Assembly: GCA_033032175.1 (NCBI GenBank) | Contig: CM065309.1 | Coordinates: forward strand, 19,468,001 to 19,532,000 | Source of the DNA: Saturnia japonica | Lineage: Eukaryota; Arthropoda; Insecta; Lepidoptera; Saturniidae | Direction: 5' to 3' | DNA length: 64,000 bases | Position numbers and translations under genes: made by a program | The notes under the pieces: model-generated | What the model was told of the DNA's origin: nothing | Databases searched by the model: none | The model's input: the letters and a program-made list of their open reading frames with translations, nothing else | Shown: positions 50,867 through 62,372 of the stretch, piece after piece | How the letters are laid out: the number at the start of each line of letters is the position of its first letter | How positions within the stretch are numbered: position 1 is the first letter of the stretch

Positions 50867-51003
50867 GTAAGGGCGTTGAAGGTCAAAGGAACAACACTAA
50901 AATGTCATATGTCTGCCCGCCACATTTCATCCGACTTGGGCACAGCTGTTATTTCTTCAGCGACAACAATGCCACGTGGCAGGACGCATTCTTCGCATGC
51001 AAG
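50867..51003 (+). CDS. C-type-lectin-like protein, exon 2 (start of lectin domain)
   Basis: Encodes residues 25-70 of the joined protein, with phase 1 at the acceptor and phase 0 at the donor (AAG|GTAATG). After a short linker holding an N-glycosylation sequon (NNT, 33-35) the C-type lectin fold begins: YVCPPHFIRLGHSCYFF with Cys41 and Cys52 (the extra N-terminal disulphide pair of long-form domains), then a second sequon NAT (59-61) and TWQDAFFACK, the usual W..A...C helix with Cys69. The carbohydrate-binding loop (EPN/QPD and WND motifs) would be in later exons, so sugar binding cannot be judged. In insects such proteins act in immunity or cell adhesion; which applies here is unknown. Confidence 0.85.
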
Positions 51004-51987
51004 GTAATGTTAAATTTCAAGGAAATAAATAAGACAAAAATATGACAATACATTTTTTTACCTCTGCACTTTTACTTTAAACGGTAGCTAATATATGCGG
51101 TCCAAGAAAAGAACCCTTCGCAAATATTATGCCAAAAGCAATTATAGAAACTTTTCTGAACGAAGCACGTGAAATCAAGACATTGTTTACAGGTTTTTGA
51201 GCGTTTTAGAGCCGATTTTCAATCAACAAACAACTTTATCTGAGGTACCATTTTTGTCAGGTTTTCCTTACATTACCCGTCAAAATGCAAAAATTATTCC
51301 TCAAATAAGGTTAATTGACGAATAAAAAATCGGCCCAAGAACATAATAATATAAAATTACGTCTACCACAGACTATTAAGTATGAAACAATTGCTTAATT
51401 AAATTGTGGTCTAGGATTAATTAAATTAGTACCATTATTATTATAACAACGTTTATTATTTTAAAATTATTCGTCTATGATATCAATGTGCCTGCTATAT
51501 TTAATAATAAATACAAACAAGTAGTCTATTTCTTTCCTACTTTAAACCCACTACTCAAAATGGTAGAACTTTTCACGTTGCAGATTCTTTTCGGAGAAAT
51601 TCGCTTATAAAATTAAACAGACAAATTAAACTATTAAAGTTAAAAGGCAGTATCAGAAGCAACACGTGCATTATATCATTCATTGTTGCTGACGAAACTA
51701 GCAACAATCTTGACATGTGGAAACAAAAAAATTGCTTAAGGTAATTTAACAATTTATCAAAAAAAGCACTTTAATACACGCTACAAAACTTGAACTACCA
51801 AATAAGTAAACTAGCAACCACCCGCGACTTTGTTCACGAAGATTATAATATGAAATTTAAAAATATTAAAAAAAGTCTATATCGCTCAAGGAGATTATGT
51901 AGCTTTCTCTATCATTAAAAGAATTTCCAGAATTGGGTCATTAGTTCCAGGGATTACTCAAACAAACAAACAAACTTTACCTCTTTA

Positions 51988-52222
51988 GAATCTATACGAA
52001 TAATCAAATTTAAGTGTCTGTTTGTAATGTCAAAATAACAAGTCATTACTAAGTGCATATGAAAATATATACGGTACATTATAACAAAAAGCCCAATTTT
52101 AAAATTTTTGCCTGTTTGTTCCGGCTGATCTCCAAAACAATATAACCTATTTTGACTGGACTTTTACTCGCAGATAACTGATGTTATAAGGAGTAACTTA
52201 GGCTGCTTTTATTTTAGAAAAT
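51988..52222 (+). mobile_element. 5' half of a Helitron-like element, family A
   Basis: Starts TCTATACGAATAATCAAATT and matches the first part of the copy at 63003-63533 (AAGTGTCTGTTTGTAATGTC, then GATCTCCAAAACAA). It stops abruptly at GCTTTTATTTTAGAAAATTA, where the 3' end of an opposite-strand copy begins. Confidence 0.75.
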
Positions 52223-52223
52223 T

Positions 52224-52704
52224 ACTAGCTGTGCCCGTGACTTCGCTCACGTGGACTACAGAATACTCGCGCGAATCTTGCCCCCTGCTCCCGGCTATTT
52301 TAAAGACCAAAATGTTTATTGTGGGTTTTCCTTAGATGATAGATATATACTTCCTCGGCCTTTTTTGTAGGTCTTTTTAATTCCTATGATTATGTAGTAC
52401 ATTAATTTTCTGTATCTCTTATGGTTTACTCAGCATAAGCCATTTTGATTCACCATGACCAGTCTTTTTATTTATTTGTGCAGAACCCTAATTTTTTTTC
52501 TAAAATAAAAATAGCCTAAGCTACTCCCTATACCATCAGCTCCCGTCAAAATCAGTCAAACCGTTTCGGAGATTACCCGGAACAAACAGACAAAAGTTTA
52601 AAAAAATTGGGCTTTTGGTATCGTACATACTTTCATATGTATTTAGTAAAAAATTGTTATTTTGATATTACAAACAGACACTTCAGTTTTATTAATTGTA
52701 TAGA
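52224..52704 (-). mobile_element. Non-autonomous Helitron-like element, family A
   Basis: On the minus strand it starts TCTATACAATTAATAAAAC (52704 leftwards) and ends GTCACGGGCACAGCTAG at 52224, followed by T. The terminal hairpin is CACGTGAGCGAAGTCACG. About 480 bp, non-coding. Together with the half copy at 51988-52222 it makes a large inverted repeat. Confidence 0.8.
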
Positions 52705-55616
52705 TAAAATGTATTAGATATACGGGATCTATATTTGGTGAAGTTGTCACTTTGAATTTTGACAGCGAAGGCAACAATACATTGTTTCACACACGTTACT
52801 ACTACTAACAAGATGTATCCACAGACCCTCAGGTCCCTTATCCGTGTCGAAACCTCACAATACCTTTAATCTTTATTATTTGAATAATGTGGGAATTTTA
52901 ATAGAATTTTAATTAATAGTATTGTTTAGAGAAATACTTTTTTAACTAGTTGATAGAGTTAGATGCTTCTCCCACGCTCCACTTGCTTATTATTATTTGT
53001 CAGACTCAGTTATAATTAAGTTTTCGGTAGCGTATCTTATCACGTTCACTGGATATGGAATCAGAAGTCGATTGACATCTTAATAATTATGTAAATTCTC
53101 GATTTAATTAATTTCGGTTCTCGATAACAGAAGATTTATTAAAATTATCTTAGATGTAAAATCCTGTGTGCGTCTTCTGAACTACTTGATCGGTGACCTC
53201 ATATTTACATAACATTTTTATTTTATTAAGACGGTGGTATATAATTATGTTAAAATCCGATAGGTGGCATTGTGATCGAGTTATTGACTAATTAAATGAG
53301 GAGAATAACGTCTACGGGGCCAGCCAATAATTTTACAATATGGTTATTACAGCGGCCTGCTCAAACTGCATATTGTAGGAAAGAGGGAACACACCATCCG
53401 GGAGACAGATCCACAGCATCATATTACGGCAAAGATATGAAGAAGAGATCTTTTTAGTTCGTGCCCAGATGGAGGTTACAAAGCCCAGCGCATTTTTAAC
53501 GTGACTGTGGTGGTCGGTTATGCATTACGAAATACTTTATCATCATACCATGGTTTCATTAAGACGTTTTTCTTCACTGAAAGTTCAGGCTCATTGGAAG
53601 CCACATCGATCAACGTGGTGTTCCTCATTATCGATAGAGTTTAGGAGGGAATTCTTAAACCTTATTAAACTTCTTCTTAAACTTTATTCTTAACCTCTTA
53701 TCTTTCATAATTATGATTGAAGATTTACCTTAATTATCAAGCAATTACCTGTTACAGTAAATATTATGTCCGATTTTGTTTTAGGGAAATAACACTTAAC
53801 CCATTTAAGGAATTTTCAAACGTAAACAACAGACTCCAACCTTTTTGACCGAACAGTTTAATAAACAATTATATACGTAACACAATAACATTCTATTTTA
53901 CATACTTAATATGTACTTAGAGCATGACAGTGTCGACTGGCAATGAATTTTAGACTCCTCGGGGGTGGTTGATGTTTTTGGAATGCAATCCGCTATAGCC
54001 CAGTACCTACGACAGTTACATGGAACCAGTGTCATTCTAAATTTAACGTGTATTATCTTCAGCTACACTGGTGTATTAGGTGAGGTTATGGCCAAACTTT
54101 GACCTTAATAATAATAAGATAGAAAACTTTTATCAATGGCTGAATCAGAATAGAAGAAAAATATATTTTATGCGATTCTAGATGGGATTCGAAATTGATA
54201 ATGATTAATGTATTAAGTAATTGCGGTGCGTAGAACCATTTATCGTTGTAGAAAAGTGGATCACTAAATCATCCAACAATTTTCATTCTTCAATATCATA
54301 CAGTTATATCTAACGGAATGTATGAAATTATCTTTTTCCTACTACTTCACGCGAAGTACAAGAAACGTGACTTTATTTATTCGACTTTGTCCACATCTCT
54401 CGGTGTTATTTAGAGTAGTTCGTTACGTTTTAGCTTCAAATATTTAATCCCTCGATAATCCAGTTCCGTTGGGCCTGTTTCTGTTAAAGGGATGCACTTA
54501 ATTTTACATCACAGAATATTATATTACCATATGAAAATCAAATTAGAGTACGTCGAAATTTTATTTATTTATCAAATCACAAAGAGATTCACTTACAATA
54601 ATTTAATAGAAGCAATATAATGATACCAAGAATATTAATACTACAAAGACTAAATAACGCAAAATATTAATAATTAAGAAAAACTTACAATGAAAGTAAC
54701 TTACATTTAATAATTTAGATGTTCTCGTACATGTCATTCAATTTTCATTCATTCATTCAATTACGTCTCGCGAGGAGCGTCATTGGCAGTTTATCAAACG
54801 ATTAAAAACTGCTATAAAACAATTCATTTAACCAATGGGATACAATTATACTAATTCAGTGGCAGTCGGGACCACCTGTCAACAGCTTGATTTAAATTTA
54901 TTGGATGCACTCAAACTTAAGTGGTGCGGTCCTTAACATTACGATCTTTGGCGATATTGAGCGGTATGACCGGAGCTGACTTGGTAGAGTAGGAAATAGT
55001 CAGTTCACACGACATTATAGACAGTTACGTCATTACGTGTCTAAAAATCATTTTCAGTTATTTGATTGACGAAAGCGTTACTTAGCGGAAATCCAATGTA
55101 AATTATTTACCCGAAATTCCGAAACGTTCTTATGTTTTAGAAAGACGAAAACTGCTGTTAATCTGTTGCAGGCGGAAGCAGCTAAGAAATTTCAGAATAA
55201 CTTTTTTTTGCAAAATAATTTATCAAATCGATATATATACATAAAAAAGTTGACCATCATGTGACGCCCAGCAGATGAGATACATTTTAGTCTGGCTGAA
55301 GAACTATAAAATACGTTTAAATTAGAAGCTATGTTTTTGCATGGGACAAGAATGGAACTAACATTAAATATCATGGAGATATATTAATTCTGATACTAAC
55401 TAGAAATAACAATGTCAAAGCTCAAAAGTCAAGAGTGCGCCTTGACCTTGCAACGAATGTTTCAGTTTATCGCCCGCTTGCTAAGTTTGTTTTTTTCTAC
55501 TTCATTATATAATTTGGAATTAGTAAATCCAAAGTTCTATTTTAATATATCCTAAGCTATACCTACGATTAAAAAGAGATATAATTTGTACCTTGCAGTT
55601 TATTCGTTGTAAAATC

Positions 55617-56525
55617 AAAATCAAAATATCTTTTATTCAATTTAGGCCCTAAGAAGGCACTTATGAATGTCAAATACTACCACCGGATCGGAAAACATCC
55701 CAGCTATCGCGAAGAACCGACAAGAAACTCGATCAGGTTTTTCAACATCTTATTATCTTTTTTTTTATTGGTTTTACAGTATTTAATTATATACAGTTAT
55801 TATACTTTTCAGTAGATGTACAGAGAGGGAATCACATCCAGACATCACCATCATTCACGTAATCAGTCACTCTGTAATACCTCTTTGACAATAAAACCAG
55901 CTAAACATGATTCTTGAACTTATTATCGGGCAAATCGGTAATGTGCTTAAGAAGTTTATTATGAAACCTAACACAATTACCTAAAAAACTTTTATTTGTT
56001 TTACTAAGTCTAAAAGACGGAATGACTATTTTATATTTATTTCTAGTATTGAAATTGCGCGTGTTAGTTACAAGTTCAAGTTCAAATTTTCCGAACATAC
56101 ATTACATTTTCCAAAATGTGTTGGGAAGGCAAAGTTAAGATACTAAATTCTTGAAATTTATTCTTCAGTGATTTGCGTGGTCCCATATCATTAATTGCTT
56201 GATTTGCCCGTTTTTGAAATACAAAAATGGTATCTACCTCAGCTGCTGAACCCTACAGTAAAATACCATAGGACATTAAACTGTGGAAGTATGCGAAGTA
56301 GACCAGCTTAGCAGTAGCAATATCGGTTAAGTGGCGTATCTTACGCACTGCGTATGCAGCGGAACTTAATTTCCCTGCCAAGGTTTGTGAGGACAAATTG
56401 TAATTTTGCATCTAGTCTGATGCCTAAAAATACAGTATTATCAACCATGCCTACTATATTCTCTTCTATCTTAAAATTACTTTCAACACGTTGTACCCAT
56501 TTACACTTACTTTGAGACCTTTTGA
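55617..56525 (-). pseudogene. LINE fragment, C-terminal part of reverse transcriptase and 3' end
   Basis: Minus-strand conceptual translation gives pieces of the C-terminal region of a jockey/CR1-like LINE ORF2: a VFLGIRLDAKLQ block near 56440, then SSAAYAVRKIRHLTDIATAK, YFAYFHSLMSYGILL, KRANQAINDMGPRKSLKNKF, and finally NFNTRNKYKIVIPS..SFLGNCVRFHNKLL (open from 56098 to 55901). At least one frameshift (near 56360) and several stops break it. The 3' end carries short tandem repeats of the TTTTGA type (plus strand ATCAAAATCAAAAT at 55614-55630), as in CR1-like elements, rather than poly(A). It is a different family from the LINE at 1-2536 and is dead. Confidence 0.82.
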
Positions 56526-56589
56526 AAGATCACAGAATACACCGATTGTATCCTGCGACTTCTGTAATTTCTGCAACCATTGGTTCGAT

Positions 56590-56880
56590 ACTAAAAATTA
56601 TTTCACTAATAGCAAGCTCTGTGCCCAGAAGCTCAAGTGGAAATGGGCAGGACAAGTAACGAGACTCACGGACCAGAGATGTACCCTCAAAATTACCATG
56701 TGAAGAGGTCCACAAGATAAAAGAGGTAGAGGAAAACCGATTACACGATGGAAAGATGAAATTTAAAAAATTGCAGGCCCAAATTGGTGCCAAACACCTC
56801 AAAATAGAGAAATTTGGACATCCTAGGAGAAGGTCTTTACCCACTTGGGGGTTTGATTAGACTTAAGTTAACTTAGGAAA
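56590..56880 (+). pseudogene. RTE-like LINE 3' fragment
   Basis: Encodes KLKWKWAGQVTRLTDQRCT, then after a stop RGRGKPITRWKDE and a C-terminus resembling HLGEAYTH-type ends. This KWKWAGH..R..D...RGRP..RW.D pattern is characteristic of the end of RTE-type LINE reverse transcriptases. It finishes in AATAAAGGC near 56916. Stops and missing residues show decay. It lies head-to-tail against the opposite-strand LINE fragment to its left. Confidence 0.78.
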
Positions 56881-57075
56881 TAGTTTTTTTAACATTATGT
56901 AATTTACTAAGAACAAATAAAGGCTTTTTAATTAATTAAATTAACAGTCAGTGATATACGATTTTTTTGTTATTAAATTTTCTATTGTAATTAACGAAGC
57001 AAAGTCCCAGTCGATTTCTTTAATAAAGCTAATTTCTAGCTCGCAGATATTGTTCAAATAGTTAATGTCTCGACT

Positions 57076-57206
57076 GCAGCGCCACCCATCGCAACCTAAT
57101 ATAGTCATGATAAAACAAAATTAAATATATTATGTGAATATGAGCTCAATCGGTCATATCGTTTGGAAGTTACACAATCATTATCAGACGCCCACAAGAT
57201 TTATAT
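57076..57206 (+). repeat. Dispersed repeat, copy 1
   Basis: CAGCGCCACCCATC, AATATGAGCTCAATCGGTCA and the end CACAAGATTTATATA match 59638-59787. The Tc1-like element starts at its end. Confidence 0.7.
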
Positions 57207-57207
57207 A

Positions 57208-58632
57208 CAGGCTGGCCAAAAAGTCGTGGATCAAACGCAACTAGGGGTTTGATGGGAACATCAACTGTAAAAAAATTTTCTATAGGATGTGAGGTCCTTA
57301 AGGTCAACCCCTGCAGAGTTATAATTTATTTTGTATTTTTATGAGAAAATTGTCTTTTTTTACTAATTCTTATTACAATTCAAAAAAATCTACATTCTGT
57401 ATCTTTTTTATAATTTTCACTATATTGGTGGTCATTTCTTATGATATGGGGGGGTTCACTCTGGAGTAAAAATGTAGGTTTTGGATATTGAATACTCCCA
57501 TTCTTCTAAAATTTGACTCATCCGTCCATAATACCTTGTTGAAGAACTGTGAATCCTCTCTGTAGTATCTTAGCATCTCTCTGCAAAACCTCACTCTAGG
57601 TTCATAGTCACCGGGTAGCAAAACTTGCAACCTTTGCACGTGGTAGGCGTGACATTTAATGGTAGGATTAACTTTGGCCTTGCTACGAATGATCGTCCTC
57701 GAAAGATATAAAAGCCACGCATAGCTATGTGTAATACCTTTTCAGAATCCCTATTTAATGCGCCAAAACTTGTAATACAGGGTTACTTTTCAGTAGAGTA
57801 GTTTTTTTTCACAGTGAGGTTCGAAGCAAATAAAAAGTTATGATTTGTGTTAACACTTGCACTTTCCTCTACTCTTACCTCGGTCAACACAAGAATACAG
57901 AGATCACGCCATCTGTGGTTTCTAATAAGAAACAATGCAAATCTTTGTGCCTCGGGTGGTGGCGCTAGTTATCGTGGGTATGAGAAGAAAAAATACGTGT
58001 TCGCGAGCTGACTACTGAGCTCCGTAAAATAAATAAAAAAAGGTCTCATCTATACTTTAATGGGGCTCCATTACCATCCCATCCTAAGTGCTGTGATTGT
58101 GCTGCGAGGAACTATAAATCTACAACTGGATACTGCAACTGCAACTTAATCAAAGGGATCAAGGCGACGTGTATCAAAGGCCGAGGTAAGTTTACCTTAC
58201 GTAACCTAACCTTTCCCGATACGTTTCTCCCACGTGCAAGTTGTCCAGAGTTCAAATTCCATCAGAATAAATTCACTGGTTAAAGACTTCCGGTCGATCA
58301 AGACGATCGGTCAAGTCTCACCAATTTGAGAATTTTTTTTTTCGTAAAACTTAATATTATCTTCAACACACCCAATAAACAACCGTAAATGGCATGTCTA
58401 ACGCAAGTACTCATCAGTGCCAATCTAGTTAAAATTATAAAAAAGATACAGGTGTAGATTTTTTAGAATTTTAATAAGAATTAGTAAAAAAGTCATTTTT
58501 CTCATAAAAACACAAAATAAATTATAACTCTGCAGGAGTTGATCTTAAGGACCTCCCGTAGAACAATTTTTTGTAGCTGATGACCCCATCTAACCCCTAG
58601 CTGCGTTTGATCCACGACTTTTTGGACACCTG
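57208..58632 (-). mobile_element. Tc1/mariner-superfamily element with ~200-bp inverted repeats
   Basis: Ends are CAGGCTGGCCAAAAAGTCGT (left) and, read from the right on the minus strand, CAGGTGTCCAAAAAGTCGTG, flanked by TA (57206-57207, 58633-58634). Similarity between the two ends extends about 200 bp inwards (57208-57418 against 58632-58430) with some 80-85% identity by eye. The inside holds a transposase fragment on the minus strand. At 1.4 kb it is probably an internally deleted derivative. Confidence 0.88.
57439..57639 (-). pseudogene. Truncated Tc1/mariner-type transposase
   Basis: Minus-strand frame includes LLPGDYEPRVRFCREMLR and FFNKVLWTDESNFRRMG, the segment around the first catalytic Asp (WTDES, Asp codon at 57520-57522). 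Upstream codons (57640-57660) still read like the same family. After VNPP the frame stops and the terminal inverted repeat begins, so the second and third catalytic residues are absent. It cannot encode an active enzyme. The N-terminal DNA-binding part, expected between 57640 and 58430, was not recognised. Confidence 0.8.
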
Positions 58633-59049
58633 TATACAGTGTATTAAAAACCCCGTCGGATCCGTGAAGGTGTTATTAAATATCAAGATTATATTCTGTT
58701 TATGTTATCTATCTCAGATTATAAGTTAAAAAAATACCCCTAATAAAATGGTAAAAAAAAATTGTTAAATGAGGAAACTTACATGGCAATACAGGCGGCG
58801 CGGCGCAGGATACCGCCATACGATTAAACATACCGCTGCGCCACGCCGCACCGGGGCTGGCGAAAATGTTATCACGTATTAAAAATTTGCTAAATTTTAG
58901 GAAACTAAAACTAAATATGTTAATTTTAAATCGCCATAAAATTTTTATTTTCATAATAAATAAAATTTTGATTTTTTTTTTGATAATGTCATTGGGGTAC
59001 CTATATACCCTTTTTAAATTCGACGGGGTTTTTAATACATATTGTATAT
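58633..59049 (+). mobile_element. MITE-like repeat, copy 2, uninterrupted
   Basis: About 416 bp with inverted ends TATTAAAAACCCCGTCGGAT (left) and CGACGGGGTTTTTAATACAT (right). The middle has a GC-rich fold-back: 58795-58808 pairs with 58836-58849 (13 of 14). It provides the empty site for the mariner at 7088-8295. The left end abuts the Tc1-like element. Confidence 0.82.
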
Positions 59050-59637
59050 AAGATTATTTGTATTTTGGAGATTATTAAAATTTACAACATAAGACTTTTG
59101 TACCTTGGCCATAGATTCAGAGATATTGTCTGAAAGGTGAATGTAAAAAGTTAAAGAAAACATTAAAAGTTTCAGAATTATACCAGTTCAAATTAGAATC
59201 CCGAGGTAATCTTCTCTCAACTGTAATATAATTTAAATAAAACAAGAAGCCGCGCCGCGCTGCCCACGTAACAACAACTCTTCAACGAAATTTCGTAAAC
59301 ATGTCATGCTAAAAAGCCACATTCCGACACTCTAGACGCATCGAACGTCTATCAGCTTTGAATAATAAAAGCATATCAAATTTCGGCGCCGCTCTTAGTC
59401 TCGACCCTTGTTTTACTGACCACAGTCTCGACACATCTAAAACTAACGAAATTACTATAATATTCGACAAACCACTCCTTGAGATTCAAATTATCGTTTA
59501 GTTTGTTTGCTAAACCAATTCGTAAACCAGTATATTGAAAACAAATAAATAGTTATTTCTCAATATATTTAAGCTATTGTGCAAATAAATAGATAGCCCG
59601 ATAGATGTTGTTCAGCCCGGTATTTAAGGGCCCGACC

Positions 59638-59787
59638 ACAGCGCCACCTATCAGATCCTAAAACATCTATAAATCATCGTCTCGATAAAAACAAATACAT
59701 ATAAATATTCTTTGAATATGAGCTCAATCGGTCAAGTTGTCCAGAAGTTACACCATGACTAACAGATGCACACACGATTTTTATATA
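59638..59787 (+). repeat. Dispersed repeat, copy 2
   Basis: CAGCGCCACCTATCAGATCC, GAATATGAGCTCAATCGGTC and an end ACACACGATTTTTATATA match 57076-57206. Helitron- or LINE-derived is possible. Confidence 0.65.
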
Positions 59788-59937
59788 AGAATAAATGGAT
59801 GTTATATTATTAGACTGATACTCCAACACCGTTTGACCGTTCACCATGAAAGTTGGTAGTTAGTTATAATTGTTCTCTCATGGTCAAGATTTTTATGTTA
59901 TCTTTGAACGCGCAAGGTGTAGTAATATATTATAGTA

Positions 59938-60777
59938 CTAGCTGTTCCCGCGGCTTCGCTCACATGGACTACAGAATGCCCGCGCGAATCTTGTTCCCCC
60001 GCTCTCGGCTATTTTAGAGACAAAAATGCTTATTGTGTGTGTGTTCCTTAGAAGATAGCGTATACTCTCCCTGACTTTTTTGTAGATCTTTTTAATGTCT
60101 AGTACAGGGCTTCTTAAACTATGGGTCGCGACCCCTACAAGGGTTCGCGTAGCTAAATACTGCGGTTGCGAGAGATTTTAATGTCAAATATTTATTTATA
60201 ACAACAATAGAGTTTTATAATTTTTTGTACAATTTTTAATTTTAGATTTTTGTATGTTTCAAAACGAATTCTAAAACTATATATTTTCATATGTATATTG
60301 TTACCTAATAAATAAATCATCAAAAACTATTAATTTATTTTTGTTTTATATTTGTATGGGGTCGTCAAGAAACTCGCAATCAAAAATGGGGTCGTGAATG
60401 ACAAAACTTTAAGAAGCCCTGGTCTAGTACATTAATTTGCTATATCTCTTACGGTTTACTCAGCGTAAGCCATTTAAGAGCCCGAATTGATTCACCATGA
60501 CCAGTTTTTTTATTTGTGCAGAACTCTAATTCTTTTTTCTTTAAAATAAAAGTAACCTAACTTACTCCTTATAACATCAGCTGTCTACCAGTGAAAGTCC
60601 CCTCAAAATCGGTCCAACCGTTTCGGAGATTACTCGCAACAAACAGACAGACAAACAGACATAAGTATTAAAAATGGGTTTTTTGTTATAGGTATCGTAT
60701 ATACTTTCATATGCATTAAGTAAAAGCTGATATTTTGACATTACAAACAGACACTTCAATTTTATTAATTTTATATA
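59938..60777 (-). mobile_element. Helitron-like element, family A, carrying a hAT-type MITE
   Basis: The minus-strand 3' end is AGCCGCGGGAACAGCTAG, finishing with CTAG at 59938-59941 and followed by T. The body matches 52224-52704 on both sides of the insertion at 60105-60421. The 5' end is diverged around 60770. Confidence 0.8.
60097..60429. mobile_element. hAT-superfamily MITE with perfect 8-bp duplication
   Basis: A 317-bp element (60105-60421) with ends CAGGGCTTCTTAAACTATGG and, on the other side, CAGGGCTTCTTAAAGTTTTG (read on the minus strand), followed on each side by GGGTCGCGACCCC-like or GACCCC motifs. Flanked by GTCTAGTA at 60097-60104 and 60422-60429. The CAGGG start and 8-bp duplication are hAT hallmarks. 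Non-coding. Confidence 0.93.
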
Positions 60778-60902
60778 ATAATTAAAAATATGTACTAATA
60801 AGTGATAGTATACTGAGATATGTTATTGAAAACGGCCGTAAGGCATGAATGAGGTTTTGAGTTATCTAGTGATTTTAATAACTTGGAAAAATTAAAAAGA
60901 TA

Positions 60903-61223
60903 CTAGCGATCGCCCTAAGGTCAAACTTCGACCAGCGACTTTTTGATCATAGACTATTTTCTGTACAATAAGTATTATATACATCACTTGCTGTCTCTTT
61001 TCGTTGAGTGACAATGTCAATATATTTTGGGAGGTCTAAGTTGAATGGCACTGGTCAGGTTAGGATTCGCAATATTTATTTATTTTATTTAATATATTAG
61101 TAACAGATATTAAGGATAAATTTTAGCTTTCTGCACTCCTTCTCTTTATAAACTTTAACCATGCCAAATCTCAGTTTTCCATAAAGGTACCGAAAGCTTT
61201 TGCTTCACGTATTAATATATAGA
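60903..61223 (-). mobile_element. Helitron-like element, family B
   Basis: Minus strand runs from TCTATATATTAATACGTGAA (61223 leftwards) to AGGGCGATCGCTAG ending at 60903, followed by T. Matches 12641-13001. Confidence 0.78.
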
Positions 61224-61280
61224 TAGCACATGTTACATATAGTGTACATACGAGTACGTGACGTTACTGTACTTTACGAG

Positions 61281-61527
61281 TATTGAAGCAATGTTGGCCC
61301 AGTGGTAGCGTACACGGACATAGGGTCGATTGACCTATGTTCAAATCCCTGTAATGAACTTGAGCTTAAAGTGAAGGAAAACGTCGTGATGAAAACCTTA
61401 GCATATTGGTAGTGCATTTTCAAATGCCCGCCGGGCTAGATACTACCCTCAAGGTGAAAATCTATCTCCAAACACCAATATTTGTAATTCGGCAGCTGTA
61501 TTTGAGAGCTAGACCTCACTATAAAAA
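61281..61527 (+). repeat. tRNA-headed SINE, family B, near full length
   Basis: A-box-like GGCCCAGTGGTAGCG near 61299 and B-box GTTCAAATCCC near 61350, 40-odd bases apart as in tRNA genes. The body matches 39626-39893. Confidence 0.8.
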
Positions 61528-62153
61528 ATTGAAAAAATACTAAGAAACGAGGCTAAGCGTTATCTGGCGACTTTTAATAACTTGCAGAATGTCATGGAAT
61601 TGCAAGAACTAAAAAGATATAGATATTTAATGACTTCCTGTGTGGTCTGTAGTTGTTTAAATGTCTAATTATAGATAACAGAGGTCACAGGATCAAATGT
61701 AATTAAGATTAATTAACTATTATCTTACCGCTCGTAAATCGCTCAGTTAACAAGGATTTTTTTTTATTCTATTTGTTTTAGGCTTTAGGTTGGCTTTCGC
61801 AAAAAACAATAACGCTTGGCCTCACATGCTGAGAATGGAAACACGCTAAGCCGTTTAGTAACTGGCTTTTGCTTTCGAATGCAGTCAGAGTACACACTAC
61901 TAGATGCTTGATGAAAGAAGTTCAGATTCAGAACGGTAGTTTTAGCCGAAAGATAGCCGTAATCCGTAGCGATATCCTGCACGTTTGAGCTTTGGTGTGT
62001 ACCAAAGAGTTTTCGGAAAAGGAATACCATTTGATGACGGTTGAGAAAGATTTCGTGAGGAAAGTTGAATACCTTTAAAAAAGTGATGTTTATTTATTTT
62101 ATTGTTTACATGTAAATGTTTACCCAAAATCTCACCCGATGCCGCGATGTTCG
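61528..62153. other. Unassigned sequence
   Basis: Two overlapping minus-strand frames (62030-61785 and 62127-61942) have balanced composition, but no family was recognised and no start or splice context supports a gene. Confidence 0.3.
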
Positions 62154-62372
62154 GTATACAATATGTATGAAAAACCGTGCGCAGCGCCGCGCGGCCTGTA
62201 TTTCCATGTAAATTTCCTCATTAAACAAATTTTTTTTTACATTTTATTAGGGGTAATCTTTTTTACTTGTAATCTGAGATAGATATCATAAACAGAATAT
62301 AATCTCGTATAATCTCGACACTCTAATAACTCCTTCACGGATCCGATGGGGGTTTTAATTCATATTGTATAC
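62154..62372 (-). mobile_element. MITE-like repeat, copy 3, internally deleted
   Basis: Minus-strand copy of the repeat at 58633-59049. One end reads TATACAATATGTATGAAAAA, the other GGGGGTTTTAATTCATATTG. Roughly half of the internal sequence is missing on the side next to the GC-rich core (GCGCAGCGCCGCGCGGCCTG). Confidence 0.78.

Noticed and set aside
55141..55200. Possible third lectin exon after a TTGCAG acceptor near 55171
   Set aside because: The sequence after it does not continue the lectin domain and soon has no usable frame or donor.
61785..62127. Overlapping minus-strand frames suggesting a broken gene
   Set aside because: No recognised family, no consistent frame and no splice context; recorded only as unassigned sequence.
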